Origin: CAZKVJ01 sp964556225
GTDB taxonomy: Bacteria > Actinomycetota > Acidimicrobiia > Acidimicrobiales > Ilumatobacteraceae
DNA length: 14,908 nt
NCBI GenBank assembly: GCA_964556225.1
Contig: CAZKVJ010000035.1
Span: 1 to 14,908 of the forward strand
Direction of reading: 5' to 3'
Shown here: positions 1-5,487 of the stretch, in pieces
How the letters are laid out: every line of letters starts with the position of its first letter
Position numbering within the stretch: the stretch's first letter is position 1
Notes under the pieces: generated by a model
What the model was told of the DNA's origin: nothing
The model's input: only the letters and a program-made list of their open reading frames with translations
Database searches by the model: none
Program-made: the position numbers and the translations under genes

Positions 1-71
1 CGGACGACGGGATTCGAACCCGCGACCCTCACCTTGGCAAGGTGATGCTCTACCAGCTGAGCCACGTCCGC
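1..71 (-). tRNA. tRNA-Gly (anticodon GCC), 3' end cut by window edge
   Basis: Read on the minus strand this folds as a full cloverleaf: acceptor GCGGACG pairing with CGTCCG plus one base outside the window, a D arm with AGCTGGTAGA, an anticodon stem TCACC/GGTGA closing the loop TTGCCAA (anticodon GCC, glycine), and a T arm GCGGG-TTCGAAT-CCCGT. The 5' end is at 71. The last acceptor base, the discriminator and any CCA lie beyond position 1. It is co-directional with the EamA gene, whose stop codon is only 11 bases upstream, so the tRNA is either read through from that operon or has a promoter inside the exporter gene. Confidence 0.96.
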
Positions 72-82
72 GTTGGGAGGCG

Positions 83-1027
83 TCAGGTTAGCAAGGTCTC
101 CCCGGGACCGGACAAGCCTGCCTCGGTGGCCTCGTCGAGCACCCGGCTGCGCGCCGCGAGCACGATCCCGGCCAGCGCGACCAGCACCGCGGCGGCCCCG
201 AGCACCTGCACGAGGCGCAGCGCCTGGTCGTAGATGAGCCACGCGCCGACGGCCGAGACGACCGGGGTGGCGAGCGTCAGCAGCGACGCGACGGTGATGT
301 CGAGGTGGCGCTGCGACCATGTCATCAGTCCGTGCCCCATCAGCCCCGGACCGAGGATCATCGCCACGAGGAGCACCCAGTCGGTCCCCCCGATGGCACC
401 GAGGTCGTCGGCGACCAGGAGCGCCCACGGCAGCGCCACCATCGTGGCCACCGACATGACCGCGGCGACGAACGCCCACGAGTGCACCCCTGCGTCGCGA
501 GCACGCTTCACGATCAGGAAGTACACGGTGAACAGCACCAGGTTGGCCACCGCCAGCACGTCGCCGCTCCACGAGGCGCCACTGCCGGCGCCCGCCCCGA
601 GCACGACGGTGGCCACACCGGCCACCGCGACCGCGGCGAAGCCCAGCTGGCGGGCACTCACCCGCTCGCCGAACAGGTGGGCGGCGACGAGCAGCACCAG
701 CACCGGCTGCAGGGCGGGGATCAGCGTCGCGTTGGCGATGGACGTGCGCTGGAACGACGCGAAGCTCGTCATCATCGACAGCGCGAACAGCACACCGGGA
801 ACGGCGGCCAACCGGAACAGGTGGGCGCTGGCTCGTCCGCCCGCCAGGTAGGCAGCGGCCCACATGACCGGTATCGCCAGCCCCAGCCGGTAGGCGACGA
901 TCGTGGACGTCGACGCCGAGATCCCCCGCACGATCAGGGGCCCGGCCCCCCAGGCAACGACGGCGGCGGTCCCGGCGAGGAACGGGAGATCGGTGTGCTC
1001 GGTGCGAGCGGTGTCGGGCGCCCTCAC
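83..1027 (-). CDS. EamA/DMT-superfamily transporter (10-TM exporter)
   Basis: The 314-residue protein is almost wholly hydrophobic, with about ten predicted membrane helices in two repeats. This is the layout of two tandem EamA domains in drug/metabolite transporters (RhaT/YdcZ/RarD type). The first repeat begins near residue 14 with the segment LAGTAAVVAWGAGPLIVRG. The second begins near residue 155 and ends in an alanine/valine-rich helix before a short polar tail. Family members export amino acids, nucleosides or other small metabolites; the substrate cannot be read from the sequence. The start is GTG at 1027, whose bases overlap the TGA stop of the upstream 76-residue gene (GTGA), implying translational coupling. 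No strong Shine-Dalgarno is visible. It is the last protein gene of the fpg operon, just before a tRNA-Gly. Confidence 0.9.
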   Translation of the reverse strand: MRAPDTARTEHTDLPFLAGTAAVVAWGAGPLIVRGISASTSTIVAYRLGLAIPVMWAAAYLAGGRASAHLFRLAAVPGVLFALSMMTSFASFQRTSIANATLIPALQPVLVLLVAAHLFGERVSARQLGFAAVAVAGVATVVLGAGAGSGASWSGDVLAVANLVLFTVYFLIVKRARDAGVHSWAFVAAVMSVATMVALPWALLVADDLGAIGGTDWVLLVAMILGPGLMGHGLMTWSQRHLDITVASLLTLATPVVSAVGAWLIYDQALRLVQVLGAAAVLVALAGIVLAARSRVLDEATEAGLSGPGETLLT

Positions 1028-1254
1028 GTGCGCTGGTCCGCTGGCCGCAGGTCGACCCGCAGCACCAACACCCCGTCGTCGAGCGAGGCGACGGCATCGC
1101 CGATGATCGCGAAGTCCATGAAGTCCTGCTGGGCCTGGGCGATGAAGTGCTGACGCTCCTCGCCGGCGACGGGCGGCAGCGGTCGGCGCTTCACGGCCGC
1201 CGCACGCTCACGGAACCGGGCGATCAGGGCATCGGGGTCGAACGGCTCACCCAT
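1024..1254 (-). CDS. Small protein of unknown function (76 aa)
   Basis: This is a 76-residue soluble, charged protein starting at the ATG at 1254 (MGEPFDPDALIARFRERAAAV). I chose this start because further upstream the frame translates to Arg/Pro/Ser-rich sequence that is only a shadow of the neighbouring gene. It has an amphipathic helical N-terminus, an Arg-rich stretch (KRRPLPP, residues 22-28), a second helix (ERQHFIAQAQQDFMDFAII) and a C-terminal beta-like strand (DDGVLVLRVDLRP). I recognise no named domain. The neat overlap with the transporter start (GTGA) and the natural amino-acid composition argue that it is real. It could be a small cytosolic partner of the operon, but nothing in it specifies a role. 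Confidence 0.75.
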   Translation of the reverse strand: MGEPFDPDALIARFRERAAAVKRRPLPPVAGEERQHFIAQAQQDFMDFAIIGDAVASLDDGVLVLRVDLRPADQRT

Positions 1255-1288
1255 GGCGAGCCACGGTACCGCCGCGTGCGCGCAATGA

Positions 1289-1897
1289 TCACTGAAAGCG
1301 CCCGAGCAGCGGGTCGATGGCCGGCTGGGGCGCCTCGTCGCCGTCAGGACTCGGACGCTCGTCGCCTTCCGGCGTGTGGTCGTGGTGCTCCTCGGCGACA
1401 GCGTCCGCATCGGTCTCTGGTTCGGGCGCGGGTGCCTCGGGCTCGGCCGGCGGGGCCGGCTCGACCGGCGCGTCGGCCGCGTCGGACACGGGCGGCGCGA
1501 TTGCGGCGGGCTCCCCATCCGCTTCCGCCTCACCGCCCGGCGGGCGCGCCTTGTCGAGGCGACGTTGCTGCTCGTCGTGGTCGGCCCGCACGAAGCCGCG
1601 CTCGCCCATCACCTCGAGCGGCGCCAGCGCCGGCGGCTCGGGGCGGGTCGAGCGCCAGAACCACACCGTGACGGCGAGCACCAGCACCCCGGCCACCACC
1701 ATCGCCACGATGGCGATCGTGATCACCCGGGTGCGCTCCGGATCGCTCACGGTCTGCTCCGGGTCGACCGACGCGAGCACTGCGTCGGCTCGGGCCACCA
1801 CCGTCACCGACGCCGCGACGAGCGCCGCCGCGAGCCTCGGCACCCAACGGCGCCACGGAGACAGGTCGACGGGGTGCACGGCGATGCAGTCTGGCAC
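1289..1897 (-). CDS. Membrane protein with acidic Pro/Glu-rich tail, unknown function
   Basis: About 202 residues if read from the GTG at 1897, two bases after the fpg stop; a second in-frame GTG at 1879 would remove six residues. Residues 20-42 (VPRLAAALVAASVTVVARADAVLA) look like a signal peptide or signal anchor. A short polar loop (SVDPEQTVSDPERTR) and a strong membrane helix at about 58-80 (VITIAIVAMVVAGVLVLAVTVWFW) follow, then a positively charged WRSTRP stop-transfer. The remaining 120 residues are cytosolic, rich in Pro, Glu, Asp and Ala and probably disordered, with a His/acidic cluster EEHHDH near 169-174. The likely topology is one extracytoplasmic loop and a cytosolic tail. No family recognised. 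It is co-transcribed with fpg upstream and sits 34 bases ahead of the 76-residue gene. Confidence 0.7.
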   Translation of the reverse strand: MPDCIAVHPVDLSPWRRWVPRLAAALVAASVTVVARADAVLASVDPEQTVSDPERTRVITIAIVAMVVAGVLVLAVTVWFWRSTRPEPPALAPLEVMGERGFVRADHDEQQRRLDKARPPGGEAEADGEPAAIAPPVSDAADAPVEPAPPAEPEAPAPEPETDADAVAEEHHDHTPEGDERPSPDGDEAPQPAIDPLLGRFQ

Positions 1898-1899
1898 GG

Positions 1900-2682
1900 T
1901 CAGCGCTGATGCGACGGGCACGACCACGTCGTGCGGCCCCCGATCGTGCGCCGGACCAGGGGCGTGGCGTCGAGCGGGCAGCGGGCGCCGGCCCGCCGGG
2001 CGGCGGCCGGTAGGTCGCCGAGGTGGCTGCCGCCTCGGGCACCGAGCTCGGTGAGGCTCCGACGCACGCTGCGGTGGAGCCGGCGCGCCTCGGCGCCGTC
2101 GAGCGTCGCCGCCGGACGAGCCGGGTCGATGCCAGCCCGGTAGAGCACCTCGTCGACGAGCAGGTTGCCGAGCCCCGCCACTCGGTGCTGGTCCAACAGC
2201 ACCGCCTTCACCGGAGCCCGTGCGCCGGCGACGGCCCGTCGCAGCTGGGCGAGCGTCAGCGTCGCAGCGTCCGGCCCGAGCCGCCGCAGGTCCGGGTCCA
2301 GCTCGACGCCGCCGAGGCGCCGCGGATCGGTCACGACCAGCGTCCGGCCGCGCCCGAAGTCGAGCCCGAAGCGGTGCCACGCCGGGTCATCGCGGTCCGG
2401 GCCGTACTCGAGGCCTTCGATCGGACCTCGACCGTCGACGAGCAGCCGACCCGTCATGCCGAAGCGGATCCCGATGGTGGCGCCGTCGGTGTGGACCAGC
2501 AGCACCTTGCCGTGACGGCGTGCCGCCTCGATCCGTCGCCCGGACAGGTGCTCGGCCACCGCCGCCGGGGTCAACCCACCCTTGAGGTACCACCCGTCAG
2601 GGGCCTCGACGGCGCGGATGCGCCGGCCGACGGCCGCGTCGGCCGCCGAGCGGTAGGCCTCCACCTCGAGCAGCTCCGGCAC
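1900..2682 (-). CDS. Fpg/Nei-family DNA glycosylase/AP lyase, variant zinc finger
   Basis: This 260-residue protein has the expected length and motif order of formamidopyrimidine-DNA glycosylases, which excise oxidised bases and cut the abasic site by beta,delta-elimination. The start is GTG at 2682, so that after Met removal Pro1 is the nucleophile followed by Glu (PELLEVE; the usual form is PELPEVE). The beta-hairpin lysine is in RRHGK (residue 59), followed by IRFGMTGRL. The helix-two-turn-helix region is KAVLLDQHRVAGLGNLLVDEVLYRAGIDP (159-187). The C-terminal finger is CPLD (235-238), then GGRTTWSCPSHQ (248-259). The finger arginine (R250) is present, but the usual four cysteines become C-x2-D and C-x2-H. 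It may be an actinobacterial subfamily using Cys/Asp/Cys/His, or a weak zinc site. Substrate (8-oxoG, FapyG or oxidised pyrimidine) is not assignable, so I give no symbol. Confidence 0.9.
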   Translation of the reverse strand: MPELLEVEAYRSAADAAVGRRIRAVEAPDGWYLKGGLTPAAVAEHLSGRRIEAARRHGKVLLVHTDGATIGIRFGMTGRLLVDGRGPIEGLEYGPDRDDPAWHRFGLDFGRGRTLVVTDPRRLGGVELDPDLRRLGPDAATLTLAQLRRAVAGARAPVKAVLLDQHRVAGLGNLLVDEVLYRAGIDPARPAATLDGAEARRLHRSVRRSLTELGARGGSHLGDLPAAARRAGARCPLDATPLVRRTIGGRTTWSCPSHQR

Positions 2683-2730
2683 GCCGACAGTGTGGCCGGA
2701 CGCCAGCCCGTGAGCGATGCTGTCGGCACC
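2683..2730. promoter_or_regulatory. Divergent promoter region between the glycosylase and the 128-aa gene
   Basis: Only 48 bases separate the two divergent starts, so both promoters must lie here or inside the genes. An 8-bp perfect inverted repeat, GCCGACAG (2683-2690) and CTGTCGGC (2720-2727), sits just upstream of each start codon. No good -35/-10 pair or Shine-Dalgarno is visible in either direction. A leaderless or short-leader arrangement is possible but not shown. Confidence 0.4.
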
Positions 2731-3117
2731 ATGACGGACGTCCTCCTCACTGTTGGCTTCGTCGCTGCGCTCGCGCTGCTCTACTGGCTGGCGCACCGCA
2801 TGGAGCCGCACTGGGTGGCCAAGGACGGCCAGCGGTTCATCGCCAAGGCCTGCCGCTTGAACGACGACGGCAGCACCGGACGCTGGCGCGAGGCGCGCTT
2901 CACGGTCACGCTCGACGGCGACCTCGACGTACGGCCCCGCGGCATCGCCCCCGGTGGCCTGCGTGGCAGCTTCGGCGTGGTCGGGCGCACGGCCAACCCG
3001 CCGAAGAAGCTGCAGGTGTACCTGCTGCAGGGCGAGTCGGAGCTGCTGCTGCGCGTCCCGTCGACCAGCCGCGCCGTGCCCGAGCTGGACCGGATCGCCC
3101 GCCAACCGCCCGGGTGA
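2731..3117 (+). CDS. N-terminally anchored membrane protein, unknown function (128 aa)
   Basis: The protein starts at ATG 2731 (MTDVLLTVGFVAALALLYWLAHRMEPHW), the first start clear of the divergent glycosylase gene. Residues 4-21 form one membrane helix followed by a basic HR. This gives an N-out/C-in or signal-anchor protein with a soluble domain of about 105 residues. That domain alternates beta-like strands (REARFTVTLDGDLDVRP; LQVYLLQGESELLLRVPST) and has several basic residues, suggesting a small beta-rich cytosolic module. No catalytic motif is visible and I do not recognise a family. Its stop is 8 bases from the convergent metX stop. Confidence 0.8.
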   Translation: MTDVLLTVGFVAALALLYWLAHRMEPHWVAKDGQRFIAKACRLNDDGSTGRWREARFTVTLDGDLDVRPRGIAPGGLRGSFGVVGRTANPPKKLQVYLLQGESELLLRVPSTSRAVPELDRIARQPPG

Positions 3118-3125
3118 GGCGCCCC

Positions 3126-4304
3126 TCAGCCCTTCGAGATCCGCTCCAGGAACCGCCCGATCGGCGGGGCGACCTGCTCGAGGTTGATGAGGAAGGCGTC
3201 GTGGCCGTGCGGGGAGTCGATCTCGACGTAGTCGCACGGCGTCCCGGCGTCCATCAGCAGGTCGCGGATCTGCAGCTGCTGGTAGGTCGGGTAGAGCATG
3301 TCGCTGGAGATGCCCATGGTGAGCGTCGGCACCCGGATCCGGGCCATGGCGGCGTGCAGCCCACCGCGTCCGCGACCCACGTCGTGGAGATCCATCGCCT
3401 TGCCGATGGCCAGGTAGCTGTTGGCGTCGAACCGGCGGGCGAGCTTCTCACCGTGGTAGTCGAGGTAGCGCTCGACCTCGAAGCGCTGCCACAGCTCGAA
3501 CCCGTCGTGCTGTCCGGCGCCGTCGGCCAGCTCGCGCCCGAAGCGGTCGGTGAACACGTTGTCGCTGCGGAACGTGACCTGGGCCACCATCCGGGCGATC
3601 GACAGGCCCTCCCATGGCCCGTCGCCCGCCTCGGCGTCGTAGTAGTCGCCGCCACGCCAGCGGGGGTCGAGACGGACCGCCCGCCGCCCGATGGCGCCCC
3701 AGGCGATCTGCTGTGCCGTCGCCTGCGCGCAGGTGGCGATCGGCGCCAGCGAGCGAGCACGGTGGGGATAGGTGATGCCCCACTCGAGGACCTGCATGCC
3801 GCCCATCGACCCGCCGACCACACACAGCCACACGTCGATGCCGAGGTGATCGGCCAGGCGCGCCTGCACCCGCACCATGTCACGGATGGTGATCACCGGG
3901 AACCGCGAGCCGTACGGGCGCCCGTCGTCGGGGTGCGGCGACGCCGGACCGGTCGAGCCCTGGCACCCGCCGAGCACGTTGGCACACACCACGTAGTAGC
4001 GATCGGTGTCGATGGCCAGCCCGGGGCCGACCACCCCCTCCCACCACCCCGGCGTCGGATGGCCACGCTCGGCCGGACCGGTGGCGTGGCTGTCACCGGT
4101 CCAGGCGTGACACAGCAGCACGGCGTTGCCGGCTGCGGCGTCGAGGCGGCCCCACGTCTCGTAGGCGATCGTGATGTCGCGCAGGCTCGAGCCGCCGTCG
4201 AGCGCGAACGGGTGGTCCGATGCCACGGTCAGGAACCGGCGGCTGCCCGCCGGGTCACCGGGACGCCAGGCGCCCGTCACCGGCAGCGGCGGTCGTCCGT
4301 CCAC
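3126..4304 (-). CDS. metX: Homoserine O-acetyltransferase (MetX)
   Basis: Alpha/beta-hydrolase-fold enzyme that acylates the hydroxyl of L-homoserine, normally from acetyl-CoA, committing it to methionine by direct sulfhydrylation. The 392 residues match the family length. Visible motifs: ETWGRLDAAAGNAVLLCHAWTG (49-70), NVLGGCQGSTGP (109-120), the nucleophile elbow GGSMGG with Ser166, the acid Asp335 in GISSDMLYP and the base His368 in HGHDAF. The acyl donor (acetyl or succinyl) cannot be settled by eye; acetyl is usual in actinobacteria. The start is GTG 4304 because a perfect AAGGAGG (4321-4315) lies 10 bases upstream; in-frame codons further up belong to the leader. It is preceded by a SAM riboswitch, which fits feedback control by the pathway end product. 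No metY or metH lies beside it. Confidence 0.96.
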   Translation of the reverse strand: MDGRPPLPVTGAWRPGDPAGSRRFLTVASDHPFALDGGSSLRDITIAYETWGRLDAAAGNAVLLCHAWTGDSHATGPAERGHPTPGWWEGVVGPGLAIDTDRYYVVCANVLGGCQGSTGPASPHPDDGRPYGSRFPVITIRDMVRVQARLADHLGIDVWLCVVGGSMGGMQVLEWGITYPHRARSLAPIATCAQATAQQIAWGAIGRRAVRLDPRWRGGDYYDAEAGDGPWEGLSIARMVAQVTFRSDNVFTDRFGRELADGAGQHDGFELWQRFEVERYLDYHGEKLARRFDANSYLAIGKAMDLHDVGRGRGGLHAAMARIRVPTLTMGISSDMLYPTYQQLQIRDLLMDAGTPCDYVEIDSPHGHDAFLINLEQVAPPIGRFLERISKG

Positions 4305-4314
4305 GGGCCTGCGT

Positions 4315-4321
4315 CCTCCTT
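4315..4321 (-). promoter_or_regulatory. Shine-Dalgarno of metX
   Basis: AAGGAGG on the minus strand, 10 bases before the GTG at 4304. It is the strongest ribosome-binding site in the window and decides the metX start. A 7-bp hairpin, TCGCCGG-TCGCG-CCGGCGA on the minus strand (4350-4332), lies 10 bases upstream of it and may belong to the riboswitch expression platform. Confidence 0.85.
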
Positions 4322-4369
4322 CGTGCTCGTGTCGCCGGCGCGACCGGCGAGTCGGTTGCCACGCAGCCC

Positions 4370-4485
4370 CGGAAGCGTTCGTTGCCGGCTCGTCACCGGC
4401 CACATCTCCGCCGTGGTGGCGGGAGGCACCTTGGGGCTTCCGACCCAGGTTGCCGGGCCCGGCACGCCGGGCCGCTCGGGATGCG
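4370..4485 (-). ncRNA. SAM riboswitch of the SAM-I clan (SAM-IV or SAM-I/IV-variant architecture)
   Basis: Leader RNA of metX on the minus strand. P1 pairs CGCATC (4485-4480) with GATGTG (4406-4401). P2 is GGCCCGG-CGTG-CCGGGCC (4473-4456) and lacks the kink-turn of classical SAM-I. The hallmark core CGGCAACC follows. P3 pairs ACCTGGG (4450-4444) with CCCCAAGGT (4436-4428) around the loop TCGGAAG. The core continues as AAGGTGCCTCC. P4 is CCGCC-ACCAC-GGCGG (4422-4408), followed by AGATG. P5 is GCCGG-TGACGAG-CCGGC (4400-4384). CTTCCG (4375-4370) is perfectly complementary to CGGAAG in the P3 loop (4442-4437), the pseudoknot expected in SAM-IV-type RNAs. The position before metX supports repression by S-adenosylmethionine. 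The exact Rfam class within the clan is uncertain, since a P4 with these features is mixed between classes. Confidence 0.9.
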
Positions 4486-4493
4486 ACGCCGCG

Positions 4494-4499
4494 ATGGTA
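4494..4499 (-). promoter_or_regulatory. Probable -10 box of the metX transcript
   Basis: TACCAT on the minus strand matches the actinobacterial TANNNT. Transcription would start 6-8 bases on, at about 4486-4488, immediately before the first P1 base of the riboswitch at 4485. No good -35 is seen 17-19 bases upstream (GC-rich sequence). Placement relative to the aptamer is the main support. Confidence 0.55.
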
Positions 4500-4522
4500 C
4501 CGGCCGGCCGCCCCCGCGACGA

Positions 4523-4594
4523 GCCCCTTTGCCGCGACGGCGTTTCGCGTGCGGATCTGCGTCGTGAGCGCGGGGATCCGCACGCGAAAGGGGC
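4523..4594 (-). terminator. Long nested hairpin, probable terminator of the acyl-CoA synthetase/lyase operon
   Basis: It begins 20 bases after the lyase stop. TTTCGCGTGCGGATC (4543-4557) and GATCCGCACGCGAAA (4575-4589) form a perfect 15-bp stem around a 17-base loop. The right arm continues into GGGGC, which pairs with GCCCC at 4523-4527 across an interruption (4531-4542) that itself folds as GCCG-CGA-CGGC. The result is a hairpin with a side hairpin in one arm. There is no U-tract on the minus-strand side, as is common for actinobacterial terminators. It lies upstream of the metX promoter and so insulates metX. It could instead be a dispersed palindromic repeat. Confidence 0.65.
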
Positions 4595-4614
4595 GGGATC
4601 GGCCGAGCGCGGCG

Positions 4615-5487
4615 CTACGTGCGGTAGCGGTCCTCGTCGGCGGCCAGCTCGTCGAGCCCGACGAGGCCGGTGAAGTCGTCGAAGCCGACCAGGCGGTCGA
4701 GGTGGTCGCGCAGGGTGCCCTCGGCCTGCAGGAGGGCGAGCGACTCACGCACGGCCTTCACCATCGAGAGCAGCGCGGACAGCGGCGACACCACCAGCGT
4801 GAACCCTCGCTCGGCCAGCTCGGCTGGGGTGAGCAGCGGCGTCCTGCCGGTCTCGACCATGTTGGCGACCAGCGTGACGCCGCCCAGCGCGCCGGCGATG
4901 GCGTCGAGCTCGGCAAGCGACTCCGGTGCCTCGACGAACACCGCGTCGACGCCGAGGTCTCGGGCCATGCGGCCCCGCTCGAGCGCCTCGTCGAGGCCGG
5001 CGGCGGCCCGGGCGTCGGTGCGGGCCGTGACGTGCAGGTGCCGGCGCCGCTCGCAGGCGGCGCGCAGCTTGGCCAGCCACTCGTCACGATCGACCACCTG
5101 CTTGCCGGCCATGTGCCCGCAGCGCTTCGGCCACACCTGGTCCTCGAGGAACATCCCTGCGGCGCCCGCTTGCTCCCACAGCTCGACGGTGCGGATGACG
5201 TTGAGCGGGTTGCCGTAGCCGGTGTCGGCGTCGACGACCACCAGCGCCTCCGGCACCGCGGCGCACACCCGGCGGGCGACCTCGGCCACCTCCGTCTGCG
5301 TCAACAGGCCGTAGTCGGGCCGGGCCAGCATCGTGCCGGCGACGCAGTAGCCCGACACGAACACCGTCGCGAACCCGGCCTCGACGGCCATCGTGGCCGA
5401 CAGGGCGTCCCACACCCCCGGCATCAGCACCCGCTCGCCGGCGCCGAGCCGGGCGCGCAGGTCGTCGCCGGGGCGCTGGCCGCTCAG
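4615..5487 (-). CDS. Isocitrate lyase/PEP mutase-family lyase (probable CTG start)
   Basis: A TIM-barrel enzyme of the ICL/PEP-mutase superfamily, acting as a C-C lyase on a 2-methylisocitrate-, oxaloacetate- or malate-type substrate. Counting from the GTG at 5430, it shows VPGVWDALSA-like MPGVWDALSA (3-12), the Mg2+ site DADTGYGNP (67-75), EDQ (96-98) and KRCGH (102-106). The catalytic Cys of KRCGH points to a lyase rather than a phosphonate-forming mutase. Read from GTG 5430 it is 271 residues and lacks the N-terminal helix of the family. Extending in frame to a CTG at 5487 gives 290 residues and adds LRARLGAGER, as expected. That CTG overlaps the upstream stop (CTGA) and has GAGGTG ten bases before it. 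The substrate is not assignable; the acyl-CoA synthetase neighbour suggests acyl-chain or propionate catabolism. Confidence 0.85.
   Translation of the reverse strand: MSGQRPGDDLRARLGAGERVLMPGVWDALSATMAVEAGFATVFVSGYCVAGTMLARPDYGLLTQTEVAEVARRVCAAVPEALVVVDADTGYGNPLNVIRTVELWEQAGAAGMFLEDQVWPKRCGHMAGKQVVDRDEWLAKLRAACERRRHLHVTARTDARAAAGLDEALERGRMARDLGVDAVFVEAPESLAELDAIAGALGGVTLVANMVETGRTPLLTPAELAERGFTLVVSPLSALLSMVKAVRESLALLQAEGTLRDHLDRLVGFDDFTGLVGLDELAADEDRYRT

Noticed and set aside
1317..2054. A plus-strand Ser/Ala/Gly-rich frame of 245 codons that resembles a secreted low-complexity protein
   Set aside because: It is the complement of the Pro/Glu/Ala-rich membrane protein tail and part of the glycosylase gene; the composition is a by-product of that strand.
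4333..4400. A second tandem SAM aptamer, because GGCAAC occurs twice more in the leader
   Set aside because: Neither later GGCAAC is followed by an AAGGTGC core or flanked by a P1-type helix; the motif is short and GC-biased.
3114..4673. A plus-strand open frame of 519 codons opposite metX
   Set aside because: It is antisense to metX and its riboswitch leader, and its translation has no coherent protein features.
4615..5487. PEP mutase, hence a phosphonate biosynthesis cluster
   Set aside because: The KRCGH motif with the catalytic cysteine marks a lyase, and no phosphonopyruvate decarboxylase or other phosphonate gene is nearby.
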